From NCBI RefSeq assembly GCF_902167145.1, contig NC_050105.1, forward strand, positions 120,917,898-120,981,897: a stretch of DNA of 64,000 nucleotides. The letters run 5' to 3'. A program made the translations under genes and the position numbers. The first letter of the stretch is position 1; every line of letters begins with the position of its first letter. Below are positions 24,029 to 34,785 of this stretch, piece by piece. The notes below the pieces were generated by a model. The model worked only from the letters and a program-made list of their open reading frames with translations. It made no database searches and was not told the DNA's origin. This DNA is from Zea mays (Eukaryota > Streptophyta > Magnoliopsida > Poales > Poaceae).

Positions 24029-25211
24029 TGAAAGTCGCCTAGAAGGGGGGGTGAATAGGCGGAAACTGAAATTTACAAACTTTAAGCACAACTACAAGCC
24101 GGGGTTAGCGTTAGAAATAAAACCGAGTCCAAAAGAGAGGGCGGAAACAAATCAACCAAAGAAATAGAGCGGATGACACGGTGATTTGTTTTACCGAGGT
24201 TCGATTCCAAAGAACCTAGTCCCCGTTGAGGTGGTCACAAAGACCGGGTCTCTTTCAACCCTTTCCCTCTCTCAAACGGTCACCTAGACCGAGTGAGCTT
24301 TCTCCTTAATCAAACGGGTCACTTAGACCCCTCACAAGGACCACCACAACTTGGTGTCTCTTGCTTTGATTACAAGTGTCTTGAGAACAAGAAAGGGAAG
24401 AAGAAAGCGATCCAAGAACAAGAGCTCAAAGAACACGAGCAAAAACTTTATCTCTAGTCACTATTTGTTTGGAGTGGATTTGGGACTTGGAGAGGCTTTG
24501 ATTCTATTGAATTGTGTCTTGTATTGATTGCACTAGCTCTTGTATTGAATGTGAAGTCTGAAAAACTTGGATGCCTTGAATAGAGGTGGTTGAGGGTATT
24601 TATAGCCCTAACCACCAAAACAGTCGTTGGGGAGGGCTGCTGTCGATGGGCGCACCGGACAGTCCGGTGCGCCAGCCACGTCACCCAACCGTTAGGGTTC
24701 TGACGGTTTCGACCATTTGAGCTCTGACAGCTTGGGCCACCGGACAGTCTGGTGCTGCACCGGACATGCACTGTTCACTGTCTGGTGCGCCTTCTGGCGC
24801 TGCTCTGACTCTGCGCGAACTGTCCGCGCACTGTAGCGCTTTTGCAGGTGTCCGTTGGAGTCGACTGTTGCGCTGGAGCCGTTGCTCCGCTGGCACACCG
24901 GACAGTCCGGTGACCCACCGGACAGTCCGGTGAATTATAGCGGAGCGGCTCTCCAGAAACCAGAAGGTGAAGAGTTTGAAGTCGATCAACCCTAGGCACC
25001 GGACAGCCCGGTGTGCCAGACTAGGGTTCTCTTCGGTTTCTTTTGCTCCTTTCTTTTTGAACCCTAACTTGATCTTTTTATTGGTTTGTGTTGAACCTTT
25101 AGCACCTGTAGAACATATAATCTAGAGCAAACTAGTTAGTCCAATTATTTGTGTTGGGCATTTCAACCACCAAAATCATTTAGGAAAAGGTTTGACCCTA
25201 TTTCCCTTTCA
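24029..25211 (-). repeat. 5' LTR of Copia-A
   Basis: 1183 bp, TGAAAGTCGCC to CCCTTTCA on the plus strand. Palindromic CACCGGACAGTCCGGTG modules lie at about 24652-24670, 24738-24790, 24896-24935 and 24996-25012. The five bases after it (ctttg, 25212-25216) should be one copy of its target duplication; the other is outside the window. Confidence 0.93.
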
Positions 25212-26659
25212 CTTTGTCTTTATCCAAATGTATTGAATGCATGATTGCTTTGTTTAGACACCGAGCAGTCCGTGGTTCCTGAGTGTGTTGCCGAAGATCT
25301 CCCTAAGCAGCAACCTGGTGAAGGCAAGTGTCCTTTGACCTATTATGTCCTACTTACTTTACAATTCAATGTCCCACATTTCTTAATTGAAACCTAAGGA
25401 TTGACTAGTCTGTATTTATCTTGTCCTTGTTTACCTTTTGGGTTATTATGGTTAGCTTCATGCTATTGCTCCACTTTAATCAACGAACATGATGTTAATA
25501 TTTATGATACGATGCTGTTATTATGATTATGATGATGTTCTTATGGCTCTTTAGGAGACTCATGTTGTTTTCCTGAGTACCTCTCCATAAGGACCTGTTC
25601 GTTGAGTGACCACCCGGGATAACAGTGCAACCATGAGTGTGGAATGGGACGCCCTTAGCTGAATAATTAGACGAACCTGGGGGTGTAGTTGGCTTTGTCG
25701 GAGGGCCGTCAATGGGGGTCGGGGCATAGTGCTCGCTCTGCTAAGGGTGGGTGCCGAGGTTCATTCGATTTGGTTTTGTTAGTCACCCACCTTAGGGAGG
25801 AGTATTGTGTTTGTACGACTGGCGAAACCTAACGAGCAGCTATGCACTAGGGGAGTCTTTGTAAAGGCTACATAGTGAAACCTTGCCGACTCACCTTGGT
25901 AGTGTTTGAGGGTTTGATCGACCTGAGGCAAAAAGGGATCACAACTCGTGGGTAAAATGTGCAACCTCTGTAGAGCGTTAGAAACTGGTATATCAGTCGT
26001 GCTCACGGTTAAGAGCAGCATTGGAATCCTCTTTGATTAGAAGAACTTTGGATACTTTATGATGATGATTAATGGTGACGATTATAATTATGATCTCTGA
26101 TATTTCCTCTTGGAGGGAGTACTTTTGGGTAACAGCTGGTTTATTACTAAAACTTGGCTTACTACTAGTAATAAATACCTGACCAACTAAAAGCAACTGC
26201 TTTAACCTTAACTCCACATAAAGTTAGTCCAATTTAGCCAAATGGGATATTTGTTGAGTATGTTGATGTGTACTCACCCTTGCTTTAAAAACCACCCCAC
26301 CAAGGTTGTCCCCATTGCAATCAGTGCTCAGGAGGAGATGCATGCAACATGGAGGCCTTTGAGGAGTTTTAGGACTACGACGAGTTCTAGTTGTGTTAGT
26401 GGCAAACCCCCAGTGAGCTGCCTATGAAGGCCATATCTCTACGTTTCGTATTCCGCACTTTGATCACGTTAATGACTATGTTATGTTAATAACTTTGTGG
26501 ATGTCTTGGACATCTTGATGTAGTAGAGTACCTATTTCTGCTATTTATTTTAAGCAATGTGTGATGATGTCCAACTATGTAATCGCTGTGTACGTGAGTT
26601 TCTGATCCTGGCACGTACATGGTTCGCATTTGGTTTGCCTTCTAAAACCGGGTGTGACA
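25212..26659 (+). repeat. LTR D: 3' part of a long gypsy LTR related to E and F
   Basis: Ends CCGGGTGTGACA and shares with E and F the blocks CTCCATAAGGACCTG, TTTGTAAAGGCTAC, AAACTTGGCTT and TGATGTGTACTCACCC. It is clearly diverged from both, so it is a third family or an old copy. Copia-A cuts off its left part. It carries the exon-like pair at 25258-25323 (acceptor TTTGTTTAG, donor GAAG|GCAAGT) and 26305-26390. They are phase-compatible and give CPHCNQCSGG. A TAG replaces the CAG of EFQ at 26370-26372, and a DYDEF end follows in frame. The 26660-26664 bases would be its target site copy. Confidence 0.85.
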
Positions 26660-27320
26660 GATAGCCGCTCGTCTGCGCCAACGGCCGAAAGCGCAATCGG
26701 TGCTGGCCACATCGGCTCAGCAACGATCGACAAAACGATTTGAGCGCGTTTTGAGCTGTGACTCTATTGTTTTGATTCGTGCGCTCTCTTCTTTGCTTGT
26801 GTGCATGGTGTTGCTGCAGTTGTGCTCTTGTGTGCGTTTCCACTCCCCTCCTTACTCCGGATTTGATTGTGATAACTTGTGTAAGGGATGAGAAACTCCA
26901 ACTTGTGGAGATTCCTCACAACCAGGATATTGTGTGATATAAGGAAGAACCATGGTACTCAAGTTTGATCTTTGGATCACTTGAGAGGGGTTGAGTGCAA
27001 CCCTCATCCATTGGGATGTCACAACGTGGAGTAGGCAAGCATATTACACTTGACCAAACCACGGGATAAAAATTGTCGTCTCTTGTGCCATTTACTTTAC
27101 TGCAACTTTTATCCCTTCATTATTCCAATTCTTCACTTCTGATATTGCTCTAAATCTAAATTAAATATTGATAGAGCAATCAAGTGAAAAGAACTTCTCC
27201 CTTATTCTTGGCTCTCAAATTTGGTTTTAATTCACTCTAACTTATATTTTTGATCAAGTCTGTGTGGTTTTGAGTTAAGTTTTGCAGGATCACCTATTCA
27301 CGCCCCTATATGTGCTCTCG
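26660..27320 (+). repeat. 5' LTR fragment of Copia-C
   Basis: Matches the Copia-B LTR in reverse orientation (CTTGAGAGGGGTTGAGTGCAACCC, CCACGGGATAAAAAT, GGATCACCTATTCA) and ends TGTGCTCTCG. The expected terminal CA is changed to CG. Confidence 0.85.
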
Positions 27321-27321
27321 A

Positions 27322-27336
27322 TTGGTATCAGAGTCG
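27322..27336 (+). promoter_or_regulatory. Primer binding site of Copia-C
   Basis: TTGGTATCAGAGTCG, a tRNA-Met type PBS with one change from the GAGCC seen in Copia-A and Copia-B. Confidence 0.8.
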
Positions 27337-27368
27337 TTCTCTTCATAAGGGACTAACCATCCAAAGAG

Positions 27369-29845
27369 ATGGATCCTAAAGGCAAGAGGATTGTGATCGA
27401 CGAGAAGGAGAAGGAGACCGTCAACTACAATAAGCCAAAGGGAGAAAAGCCCATCGACTCAGGCTCAAACAATAAGAAGGATGAGAAGAATAAGAAGCAC
27501 ATCTAGAAGATAGTCTACTACGAGAGTGACACCTCTTCATCTTCACCAAAGGAGGACGATGACAACGACTCTTCCTCCAAGAAAAAGACATTTAAACAAA
27601 ATTATTTTAAGACACCTTTTGATTATTCCCGCACTCCATACAACTCCAATGCTCATTTATTGTCTATCCCCCTTGGCAAGCCCCCTCATTTTGATGGGGA
27701 AGATTATTTTTTTGGAGCCATAAATTTTTTTGGAGCCATAAAATGCGTAGTCATCTATTTTCTCCTCATCCTAGCATTTGGAAGTAGTAGAAAATGGAAT
27801 ACATTTTGATAGTAGTGATATTGTTATTTATTCATGAGCAAATTCATAAAAATGTCCAGGATACTACTGTGCTTTTAGCATCTCTATGCAGGGATGAATA
27901 TAACAAGGTCAGTGGCTTGGACTATGCCAAGTAGATATGGGACACCCTCAAAATCGCTCATGAGGGAAACAACGCCACAATGATCACCAAGATGGAGTTG
28001 GTGGAAGGAGAGCTGTGGAGGTTCGCCATGAAGAGTGGTGAAGAGCCAACCGACACATACAACACGCTCAAGACCCTATTGAACAAGATCCGAAGCTATG
28101 GAAGCACAAGATGGACGGATCATGACGTCGTACGCCTAATGCTAAGGTGATTTACTATTATTGATCCTCATCTTGTAAATATTATTCGTGAGAACCCTAG
28201 GTACATAAAAAAGTCGCTAGAAGAAATTATTGGTAAAATTTGTGAGCGGGCGCTGATGGCAAAGGAAGCAAGGTACATCGACGACATCGCCAACATACCT
28301 CTTCCTCACTACGAGCCGGAACCCGTTGCTCTCAAAGCGACGTCCAACAAGGAGGCGCTCCCCGACAAGGTGGCACAAGTTGGGGCGACCAGTCTTAATA
28401 AGGACGAGATTGCGCTTGTGATCAAGCGCTTCAAGACCGATTTAAAGGATGCAAGGACTACCCCAATAAGAACAAATCAAAGAGAAAGCGTTCATGCTTC
28501 AAATGCGATAAGTCTGGGAATTTTGTTGCTCAATGTCCTGATAATGAAAATGACCAGGATCAAGACAAGAAAGGAAAGAAGGAGAAGTTCTATAAAAAGA
28601 AGAAGGGCTAGGCGCACATCGTCTAGGAATAGGACTAAAACTGCTCTTCATCTGACTCTGACGATGAAGGACTTGTTGCCTCTGCCTTCAACAAGTCTTC
28701 CCTCTTCCCCAACGAGCGACACACATGCCTCATGGCCAAGGAAAAGAAGGTACGTACACATGACACTCCTAAGTACACTTCTAGTGATGAGGAATCTAAT
28801 TATGATGTAGATTATAACGAACTTTTAAGGGCTTGGATTGATCTAAAGAAGACAAAATTAATGAATTAATTGATGCTCTCAATGAAAGGATAGGTTGCTA
28901 GAAAAGCAAGTGGATTTGCTTTTCGAGGAACATGATAAAGTTGTAGAAGTTTAAAATTCCATTGCTTTAGAAGTAAAGAAGAATGAAAGGTTTGCTTGTG
29001 ATTTATCTTGATGTCATGATTCTATTTCTAGCCTAACAAATGCAAATGATGATTTAAATGCTAGAATAGAAAAGTTGAATGACTCTAGTTCTTGTTTGGA
29101 GCATGTTTTAATTTGTACTAAATGTAAAGATCATGATTTTAATGCTTGTATTGATCATGCTTCTAATATTGCAAAGTTGAATGATGAAATTGTTCAGTTA
29201 AATGTTCAACTTAAAATTTGGAAGAACAAAGTAGAAAAAAATAAATTTGCTAGGGATGTCTTCACCATTGGTAGACATCCCTACATAAGGGCTACTTTGG
29301 GAGTCCAAAAACCGGAGGGGATTGGAGAGGCTAAAATCCTCTCCTTATTCAAAATTGAATAAGGACTAGTTTGGAAACACCGTTTTATCAAGGGATTCTA
29401 ATTTTCCCAAGGGATGGCCCTTAAGGATGGTCTTGGTTTCCACGGGGAAGCCAAGAACATAAAGAACCATACGGCCTCCAGCTTCGCTAAGGAGAAAGGG
29501 AAAACACCTATAGCTAGTAGCTTGCATTCTTTTCATGATAAGAAGAACCATGCCTTCATTTATACTCATGTTAAGAATGACAAGAATGCTTATCATGATA
29601 TTTGTAATGATCGTTCTGCTTTACCAAAGCGTCATGATGCTGTTTTTACTCCTCGCACTATGATTGCTTCATCTAGTGGTTCTTATGCTCATAGTAGGAG
29701 TAGACCTAGGCGCCGTGCAACTCATGTTGTTTCTCACGCGCCTAAGGATAGGAGTACATCTCATGGTCCTTCTATTCTATTTTGTACTTTTGATGCTTCC
29801 TATGTTATTTATTGTAAAAAATAATATAATTGTTGCTACCAATGT
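27369..29845 (+). pseudogene. Copia-C gag, heavily decayed
   Basis: The MDPKGKR start at 27369 is followed by a TAG near 27504 and several frameshifts. Recognisable pieces are SIPLGKPPHFDGEDY (about 27660-27710), ATMITKMELVEGEL (about 27975), RWTDHD, MAKEARYID (28256), IALVIKRFKTDLK (28410-28445), and a knuckle CFKCDKSGNFVAQC near 28495 in which His has become Asn. The coiled-coil part runs 28850-29280 and 29422-29820. At 27704-27744 a ~20-bp unit (tttttttggagccataaa) is locally duplicated. A 131-bp insertion splits the coiled part at 29291-29421. Confidence 0.85.
29291..29421. mobile_element. MITE-like 131-bp insertion in Copia-C gag
   Basis: Interrupts the GRHP..KDGLGF block of gag and is flanked by taagg at 29286-29290 and 29422-29426. 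It contains a short palindrome TTATTCAAAATTGAATAA and two starts of the GGxCTAGTTTGG type (at 29289 and near 29366), which suggests a rearranged MITE. Terminal inverted repeats are weak, so the class is open. Confidence 0.5.
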
Positions 29846-29850
29846 GTCGA

Positions 29851-31114
29851 TGTTTTGACTTGAGGGTCCTAACCAACAAGTGAATTTGTACTGCATGCTC
29901 CTATCTAGATGAGTGATGCAAGAAGACACAAGATTTATCCTGGTTCGGGCAAAAGAAGGCCCTACTTCTAGCGAGGGGGATGAGACTTATATTATCTTGC
30001 ACCTAGGTGCTCATAGTAGGGGATACAAACTAGTCGAGAGAGGGAGCAGGTCCCAAGTTTCTAAGTGTCATTGAGGCTGGTGCCAATATCAGGAGTGGTG
30101 TGAGCGGTGAGGTGTTGTGTTCTTCCCCCCTTCTGAAGGCCCTGGGATCCTCCTTTTATAGTCGCAAGGATGAAACCCAGGCGTATAGCCCGAGCCCTAT
30201 AGCAGCATGGTCGGAGGAATGGCCTTCGAAGGGGGTGTGTCCGAGCCCTGTAGTGGTGCGGCCGGCGGGATGGCCCTGACACTTTGCGTTGTCTTTTGTG
30301 AGATAGAGAGCCGAGGCTAGGTCGGGAGCACGAGGAGGCATCCGAGCCCATCTTGGACGAGGCATGTGTCAAGTCGTAGTTGTTAAAAACAATGTTCAGT
30401 ATGGCGGAAGAGTGTGGTGATCTGGTCCTGGCATCATCCGAGATGGTGGAAAGTAGATTGGACACCGGTCCTGTTGTTCCTGTAGCCATCATGTCTTTAG
30501 CGGGGTTAGCGGGAGAGCAGGTGGCCTCACACCTTTCTCTATTAGTGTAGTTGGCGAGGCTAGGCTCGGGCGAGATGGAGATTTCTCTCGAGGCCGAGGC
30601 CCAGTCGGAACACTAATATACAGTTAGGATTGGAGTGGTTGGAACAACGGTCAGAATGGGAAAATAGTGCCCGATATTTGTGCCCTGACCATCAGCGTTG
30701 GTAGTAAAAAGTAGATTAGACCAGGGTCATGTCACCCTTTGTTGACTTTGGTGTCCGCGATGGAGTAGGTGGTCATACAGACTGCACATGTTATGGGATC
30801 TGAGAAATCGACCGAGGTCGGTCTCGTACTGGGACCTTGCCCGAGATGCCCTCAGGCGAGGTGGACTTGCGTTTCCCGCCCGAGGGTGCCCTCGGGTGAG
30901 TCATGAACCCACACAGGCATATTGTTCGCCCAAGGTTGGGCTCGGAAGAAGCGTAGTTGCACGACCTGCGTGCGGAGCCTTGGACGAATCGTGATTTAGG
31001 TCTCGCGTGGCCTTGGAAGGTTGGGGGCGTGTTTGCTCTGCAATCCTTCGTTACTCGGGTGTCTAGGTACGTTTAGGGATGTAATCTGGGTACCCCTAAT
31101 TATGGTACCCGACA
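29851..31114 (-). repeat. 3' LTR of element H
   Basis: About 1264 bp with TGTCG...CGACA ends. ORFs inside are short and match nothing I know. Confidence 0.6.
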
Positions 31115-31846
31115 GTAGCCCCTGAGCCTCCAAGGAAGTGTAGGCACTTGCTTAGTGGTTCTGCTGAACCCTGCAGACGTTTTATCTGTTTTTTTAAAGT
31201 TGGTAGAATTTTTTTGATGTGCACGCGAGCGCACCCATCGTGTGTAGCCCCCGAGGCCTCGGAGGAGTGATTACTCCTTTGAGGTCTTTATGTTTCCCTC
31301 TACGAACTTTGTCGATATGTCAATTCCACGTGACTTGGCTGCAACCTGGGTGCAAGGGCAGCCCCCGAGCCTCTGCATTGGTTTGTTGATGCTATCAACA
31401 ATTTGGACGCAACCTTGGTGCAAGGGTAGCCCCGATCCTCTGCACTAGGCGAGAGGACAATCAGGGACCGTCTTGACTTTTGATGATACACCTCTTCGTT
31501 GCCTTTTCGCAAGGAGGAAGAGGGGGAAGGCACCATACTACCATCGATGGGCAACGGGCATGACGTTTCCTATGGGTTGTTAGCGAGTAATCCGAGTGGA
31601 GGACCGAGCCCTATTCGATAGGGGTTGGCTAGCGGTCCGGAGACGCGCTCCAATACACACGCGAGTGATTCGCTGGTCTGGGACCCATTCGATAGGATCC
31701 GAGGGCTCGATGCGTCCCTTCGATGGGATACCATTACGAATCGTTCCTGTCAGTCTCGGATATGTCCTAGGGTATCTCGGGATTTGTAGCTCGAGCCTTG
31801 GCCATGTACGGACACACCCATGGTCATCCTCGACTCTATTCTCTGG

Positions 31847-31990
31847 GGCGGTTGTCGAACCCCGTTGAGGGACTAACCTTCGAACCCCTGATCAGTAAAG
31901 GGCTCGGAGCCTGTGTGCTCTAGGGCGGTTGCCGATCCCTGCCGAGGGCTCAACCTTCGAACCCCTGATCAGTAAGAGGCTTGGACCCTG
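31847..31990. repeat. 72-bp tandem duplication in element H
   Basis: Two copies of a unit (CTCTxGGGCGGTTGxCGA.. ..CGAACCCCTGATCAGTAA..GGCTxGG) follow each other at about 31847-31918 and 31919-31990, with moderate divergence. Confidence 0.7.
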
Positions 31991-32640
31991 TTTCCTTCGC
32001 TGGGAAGGAAATCCGAACAAATATTCCTTTCCCATCACATGTGGAGAAGGAGAAAGGGAGAGAGACACACACCTTTTTAGGCACCCACCTTAGGGAGGCG
32101 GAACAATGCCTATTTGCTGAGTCAGCTGGTGGAGACATGTGGCACCCAGACAGGAATTAATGCGATGGGACGTGAAGCTCGCGGGCTATCCGTTGTCGTC
32201 GTGCATGCACGCGAGATTCGAGAAATGAAATCCGTTTTTGGATTTGGTTTTTAAATGCGGGGTGCTCGACCTTAATCTCGGTGGGTTCGCTGTCTATCTC
32301 TCTCTAGATATAACAAGTCTGAAGAAAGAACAATAAATCATTAAGACATGTTCTGACATTCGCCATTGGAAGATGCTAGATTTTTTCACTTCTGTTCATG
32401 GGATCTATAACTCCTCGTTTTGGAACACTTCGTTTCAGCAACATATTTACAACATTGTAGAGAGGATACTGGAAACCATACTAAGCCTGAGTTTTTTCAT
32501 TATTTGTTCTTATCCAACAAAGCGATTCCATGGTTGTTGAACAATGGAGACAAATAAATATAATTTATTTTCTGCTAAAATGGTTGTATCAATTCTTTTT
32601 GCCGGTACCTTAAAAAGTATATTGTCCTGTTTTTCTTATG

Positions 32641-32848
32641 TATGACTACAGACTTAAGGTACACATTACTTGATGTATGTCCAACAACTTTTTTAGTCCT
32701 TTGCTTGACTGTTTTATATTGTTAGAATTTATTCATCCATGTTTTTTCAGGTATGACTGCAGACTTAAGGTACAAATTACTTGATGTATGTCCAGCAGCT
32801 TTTTTAGTCCTTCGCTTGACTGTTTTATATTGTTAGAATTTATTCATC
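32641..32848. repeat. 111-bp tandem duplication
   Basis: Copies at 32641-32738 and 32752-32848 share TATGACTxCAGACTTAAGGT through TTAGAATTTATTCATC with about eight differences. Confidence 0.85.
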
Positions 32849-33906
32849 AATGTAGAGGACGTTACGTACGCATTAAAGGAATTCACAATTCCTTTCTTCA
32901 GTTCGATAAAATATCTATGTGGCAAAGTGTCGAGCTCAAAGAAAAATAAAGGACTCGAATGCTGCTTTTATTTGGTTCATGAATGTGATAGTACACAGTG
33001 CTTGTGTGACAGATGCATCAAGTCAGTCAAAGAGCACTGGGTGGACTTCAACATGTACATCAGGATGAAAAACTATCTTGCGCTCAATAGCCGATCATGT
33101 GTTTTGTTACATTTTCTGCACACCTTTGTACTGGTAGCTGTTGTTTCATGTATTTAAGAATGTATAAGCAGGACTTCTATATATACATGCTATGCCTGAA
33201 AGTATAGCAGGATTATTATAAATGGCAATGCATTGTATCTTTGATTATGAGGATAGTCAGACTTGAAAACTGACCTTATTAACCCCCACAAAAAACATGA
33301 CCTATCCTCTTCCATAAAACCCGTGTCAGTATCTTCTTCCATAAGGACTCTTACAAACAAAAATCTGTACCTACTCCAATCAAGTCAAAAGGATTCTAAT
33401 CCCCATGAATGGCATTTCAAATATATTTATATAATAGAAATAAAAAAATAAGGAATGGATATTTGCTTCCTTCTGACCAGAGATTACATAACTGAAGTGA
33501 TTTATAGAAAATATAAAACAAACGGAGGCCAAGAAAATCAGTGACCTTTGTGGTGAGTGACAATTCTATTATGATATTTTTGGTGTGGCGATGGAGATGT
33601 AGGCTAGTTTGTTTCTGGATTGGTCCTAGGGATAGATTTCATCACTTTGTGGCATTTCATTCATATTTTGGCTTTAGACTGTTTAAGTTATATTCGCTTC
33701 GAAACACTTGTTTCATTTGCAAGTACTTTACATCAATCTGAAAAGTAGAAACCTTATACCCGTCCTTGTCCATGTTCTCCTAAAAATTGAGGAAGTCCTT
33801 ACATTTGTCGACGGACAGAGTACTAGATCTTATATTATCAACATGTATGCATTGATGTAAACCTGATTTAAATGACTTCTAATGTTTGTTAAATATGTAT
33901 TTGTCT

Positions 33907-34095
33907 TTTGCATCCACTACCTTGATGGGCTGGCATCTGTTGGTTACATTCTGCTCCCTTCATGTAGCATTATGGATGAAGTTCTTTGGGCATAGACCTT
34001 TTGATTCAAGTAATGCCATGGGATTTGGAGTACTTACCGGAATATGCATTGGGCTTCTCAATTTGAGACTTGGCTTCAACTCAGGGTTTTACCAG
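33907..34095 (+). pseudogene. Exon fragment of a nucleotide-sugar transporter (TPT/UDP-xylose transporter-like family)
   Basis: 63 open codons read FASTTLMGWHLLVTFCSLHV, then a KFFGHRPFD block, GFGVLTGICIGLLNL, and GFNSGFYQ, followed by GTACGT. From knowledge of the family this matches the second transmembrane region and following loop of plant nucleotide-sugar transporters of the triose-phosphate-translocator fold. These carry the core NLSLGFNSVGFYQ; here it is NLRLGFNSGFYQ, with Ser to Arg and one residue lost. The right end coincides with the usual exon end after FYQ and a GT donor. On the left no AG acceptor is visible. No other exon of the gene is found nearby, so this is probably a captured or left-over fragment. 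Confidence 0.65.
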
Positions 34096-34630
34096 GTACG
34101 TGCCCGTGCGTTCCACGAAAGTTATAAATTAGTATAAAACATAGATACAAAACAACAAACATCAATATGATATGCAAAATTAGTGCGACAAAATATTATC
34201 GTAACACTAATATTATATTGATGATATAAATATCAATAGTTCTAGTCCGTCCTTTAACAAAGTGGCTACAAGATTACTTAATAGGTGGGCCAGAACCTGA
34301 AATTAATTGGCTAGAGACGATTTTCTAATAGTAATAGCAAGGTACCTGTGCTAATGACAAATTTAAAGACAATGAAGTAAATACACATATTAAGAATCTT
34401 GGCAATCCTACCACATGAATGCATCCAACGAAACACTTTTTTTTCACTTTTGTACATGAAAGTATGAAACTAATCGGCGTCATCTCCTCGAATAGTAGCA
34501 GGACACCGTGCTGTCGAAATACATGTGCTTTATTGGGTGTAGCTTCCGCCTTTCTTGGATCAAATATACATAGGTGATTTTTTTGAAAAGGGAATAACTT
34601 GATTATTCCAGCCTCTGCATGACAATATGC

Positions 34631-34730
34631 ATATAGCTGTCCAATACATCAAAAATACTGGGCATATAGCTGTCCAATACATCAAAAATACTGGGCATAT
34701 ATAGCTGTCCAATACATCAAAAATACAGGG
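34631..34730 (-). repeat. Three 33-bp tandem repeats in the LINE 3' UTR
   Basis: Units at 34631-34663, 34664-34696 and 34697-34730, each containing AGCTGTCCAATACATCAAAA. The first two are identical. Confidence 0.9.
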
Positions 34731-34785
34731 TTCAAACAGGAACAAAACCATACTCGAAACATAGATGCCACCACAACATTACAGA

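Larger units (their letters stand above)
1..25211 (-). mobile_element. Copia-A: Sirevirus LTR retrotransposon (Ji-like), partial, interrupted
   Basis: Ty1/copia element read on the minus strand. Its 5' LTR is at 24029-25211, its PBS just left of that, its gag at about 21.4-24.0 kb and part of pol at 1-2553. The rest, including the 3' LTR, lies left of the window. Copia-B sits inside it at 2554-21394, flanked by the 5-bp duplication ctttc (2549-2553 and 21395-21399). Reading across the removed insert restores continuity at the end of gag, which confirms one element in two pieces. The Lys/Ser-rich gag, long coiled region, zinc knuckle and LTR palindromes are Sirevirus traits. The name Ji is by recognition of LTR and gag style and is tentative. 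All reading frames carry stops or frameshifts, so it cannot move on its own. Confidence 0.9.
26660..29850 (+). mobile_element. Copia-C: decayed Sirevirus (Opie-like), 5' part only
   Basis: Plus-strand copia remnant. It holds the 3' part of a 5' LTR (26660-27320), a PBS, and gag starting MDPKGK at 27369. The other LTR part is to the left, beyond the D insertion. At about 29850 it is cut by element H, so pol is absent. Many stops and frameshifts make it the oldest copia here. Confidence 0.85.
29851..32300 (-). mobile_element. Element H: truncated LTR retrotransposon, 3' end only
   Basis: An LTR at 29851-31114 (TGTCGATGTT to GTACCCGACA, matching TGTCG/CGACA ends) is followed on the right by GTAGCCCCTGAGCC. 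That is a polypurine tract on the minus strand, so this is the 3' LTR of a minus-strand element. The rest to about 32.3 kb is its GC-rich 3' internal region, without a recognisable gene. The right boundary is set by the change to AT-rich sequence and is approximate. No second LTR or TSD is seen. Confidence 0.6.
32301..34577. other. AT-rich spacer between elements H and LINE, with a host-like exon
   Basis: About 2.3 kb of lower-copy-looking, AT-rich DNA. It holds a 111-bp tandem duplication (32641-32848) and a nucleotide-sugar transporter exon (33907-34095). A ~60-codon Cys-containing open stretch at 32930-33100 lacks an ATG start and I do not recognise it. I saw no terminal inverted repeats or clear Helitron ends. 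After 34095 comes a GTACGTGCCCGTGCG motif common at ends of grass repeats. The rest of 34.1-34.57 kb shows nothing. Confidence 0.6.

Noticed and set aside
27322..27336. tRNA-like TGGTATCAGAG sequences here and at other LTR borders
   Set aside because: They are primer binding sites complementary to tRNA-Met, not tRNA genes; no cloverleaf surrounds them.
30061..31868. Several 60-140 codon frames in element H
   Set aside because: Conflicting strands, GC-rich, no domain; they lie in an LTR and its flanking untranslated region.
32927..33157. Cys-containing open stretch (CCFYLVHECDSTQCLCDRC)
   Set aside because: No ATG start, short, AT-rich surroundings and no family recognised; listed only as part of the spacer.
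32301..34577. Helitron carrying the transporter exon
   Set aside because: I looked for TC start, CTRR end with hairpin and an A/T insertion site and could not find a convincing pair, so it is not called.
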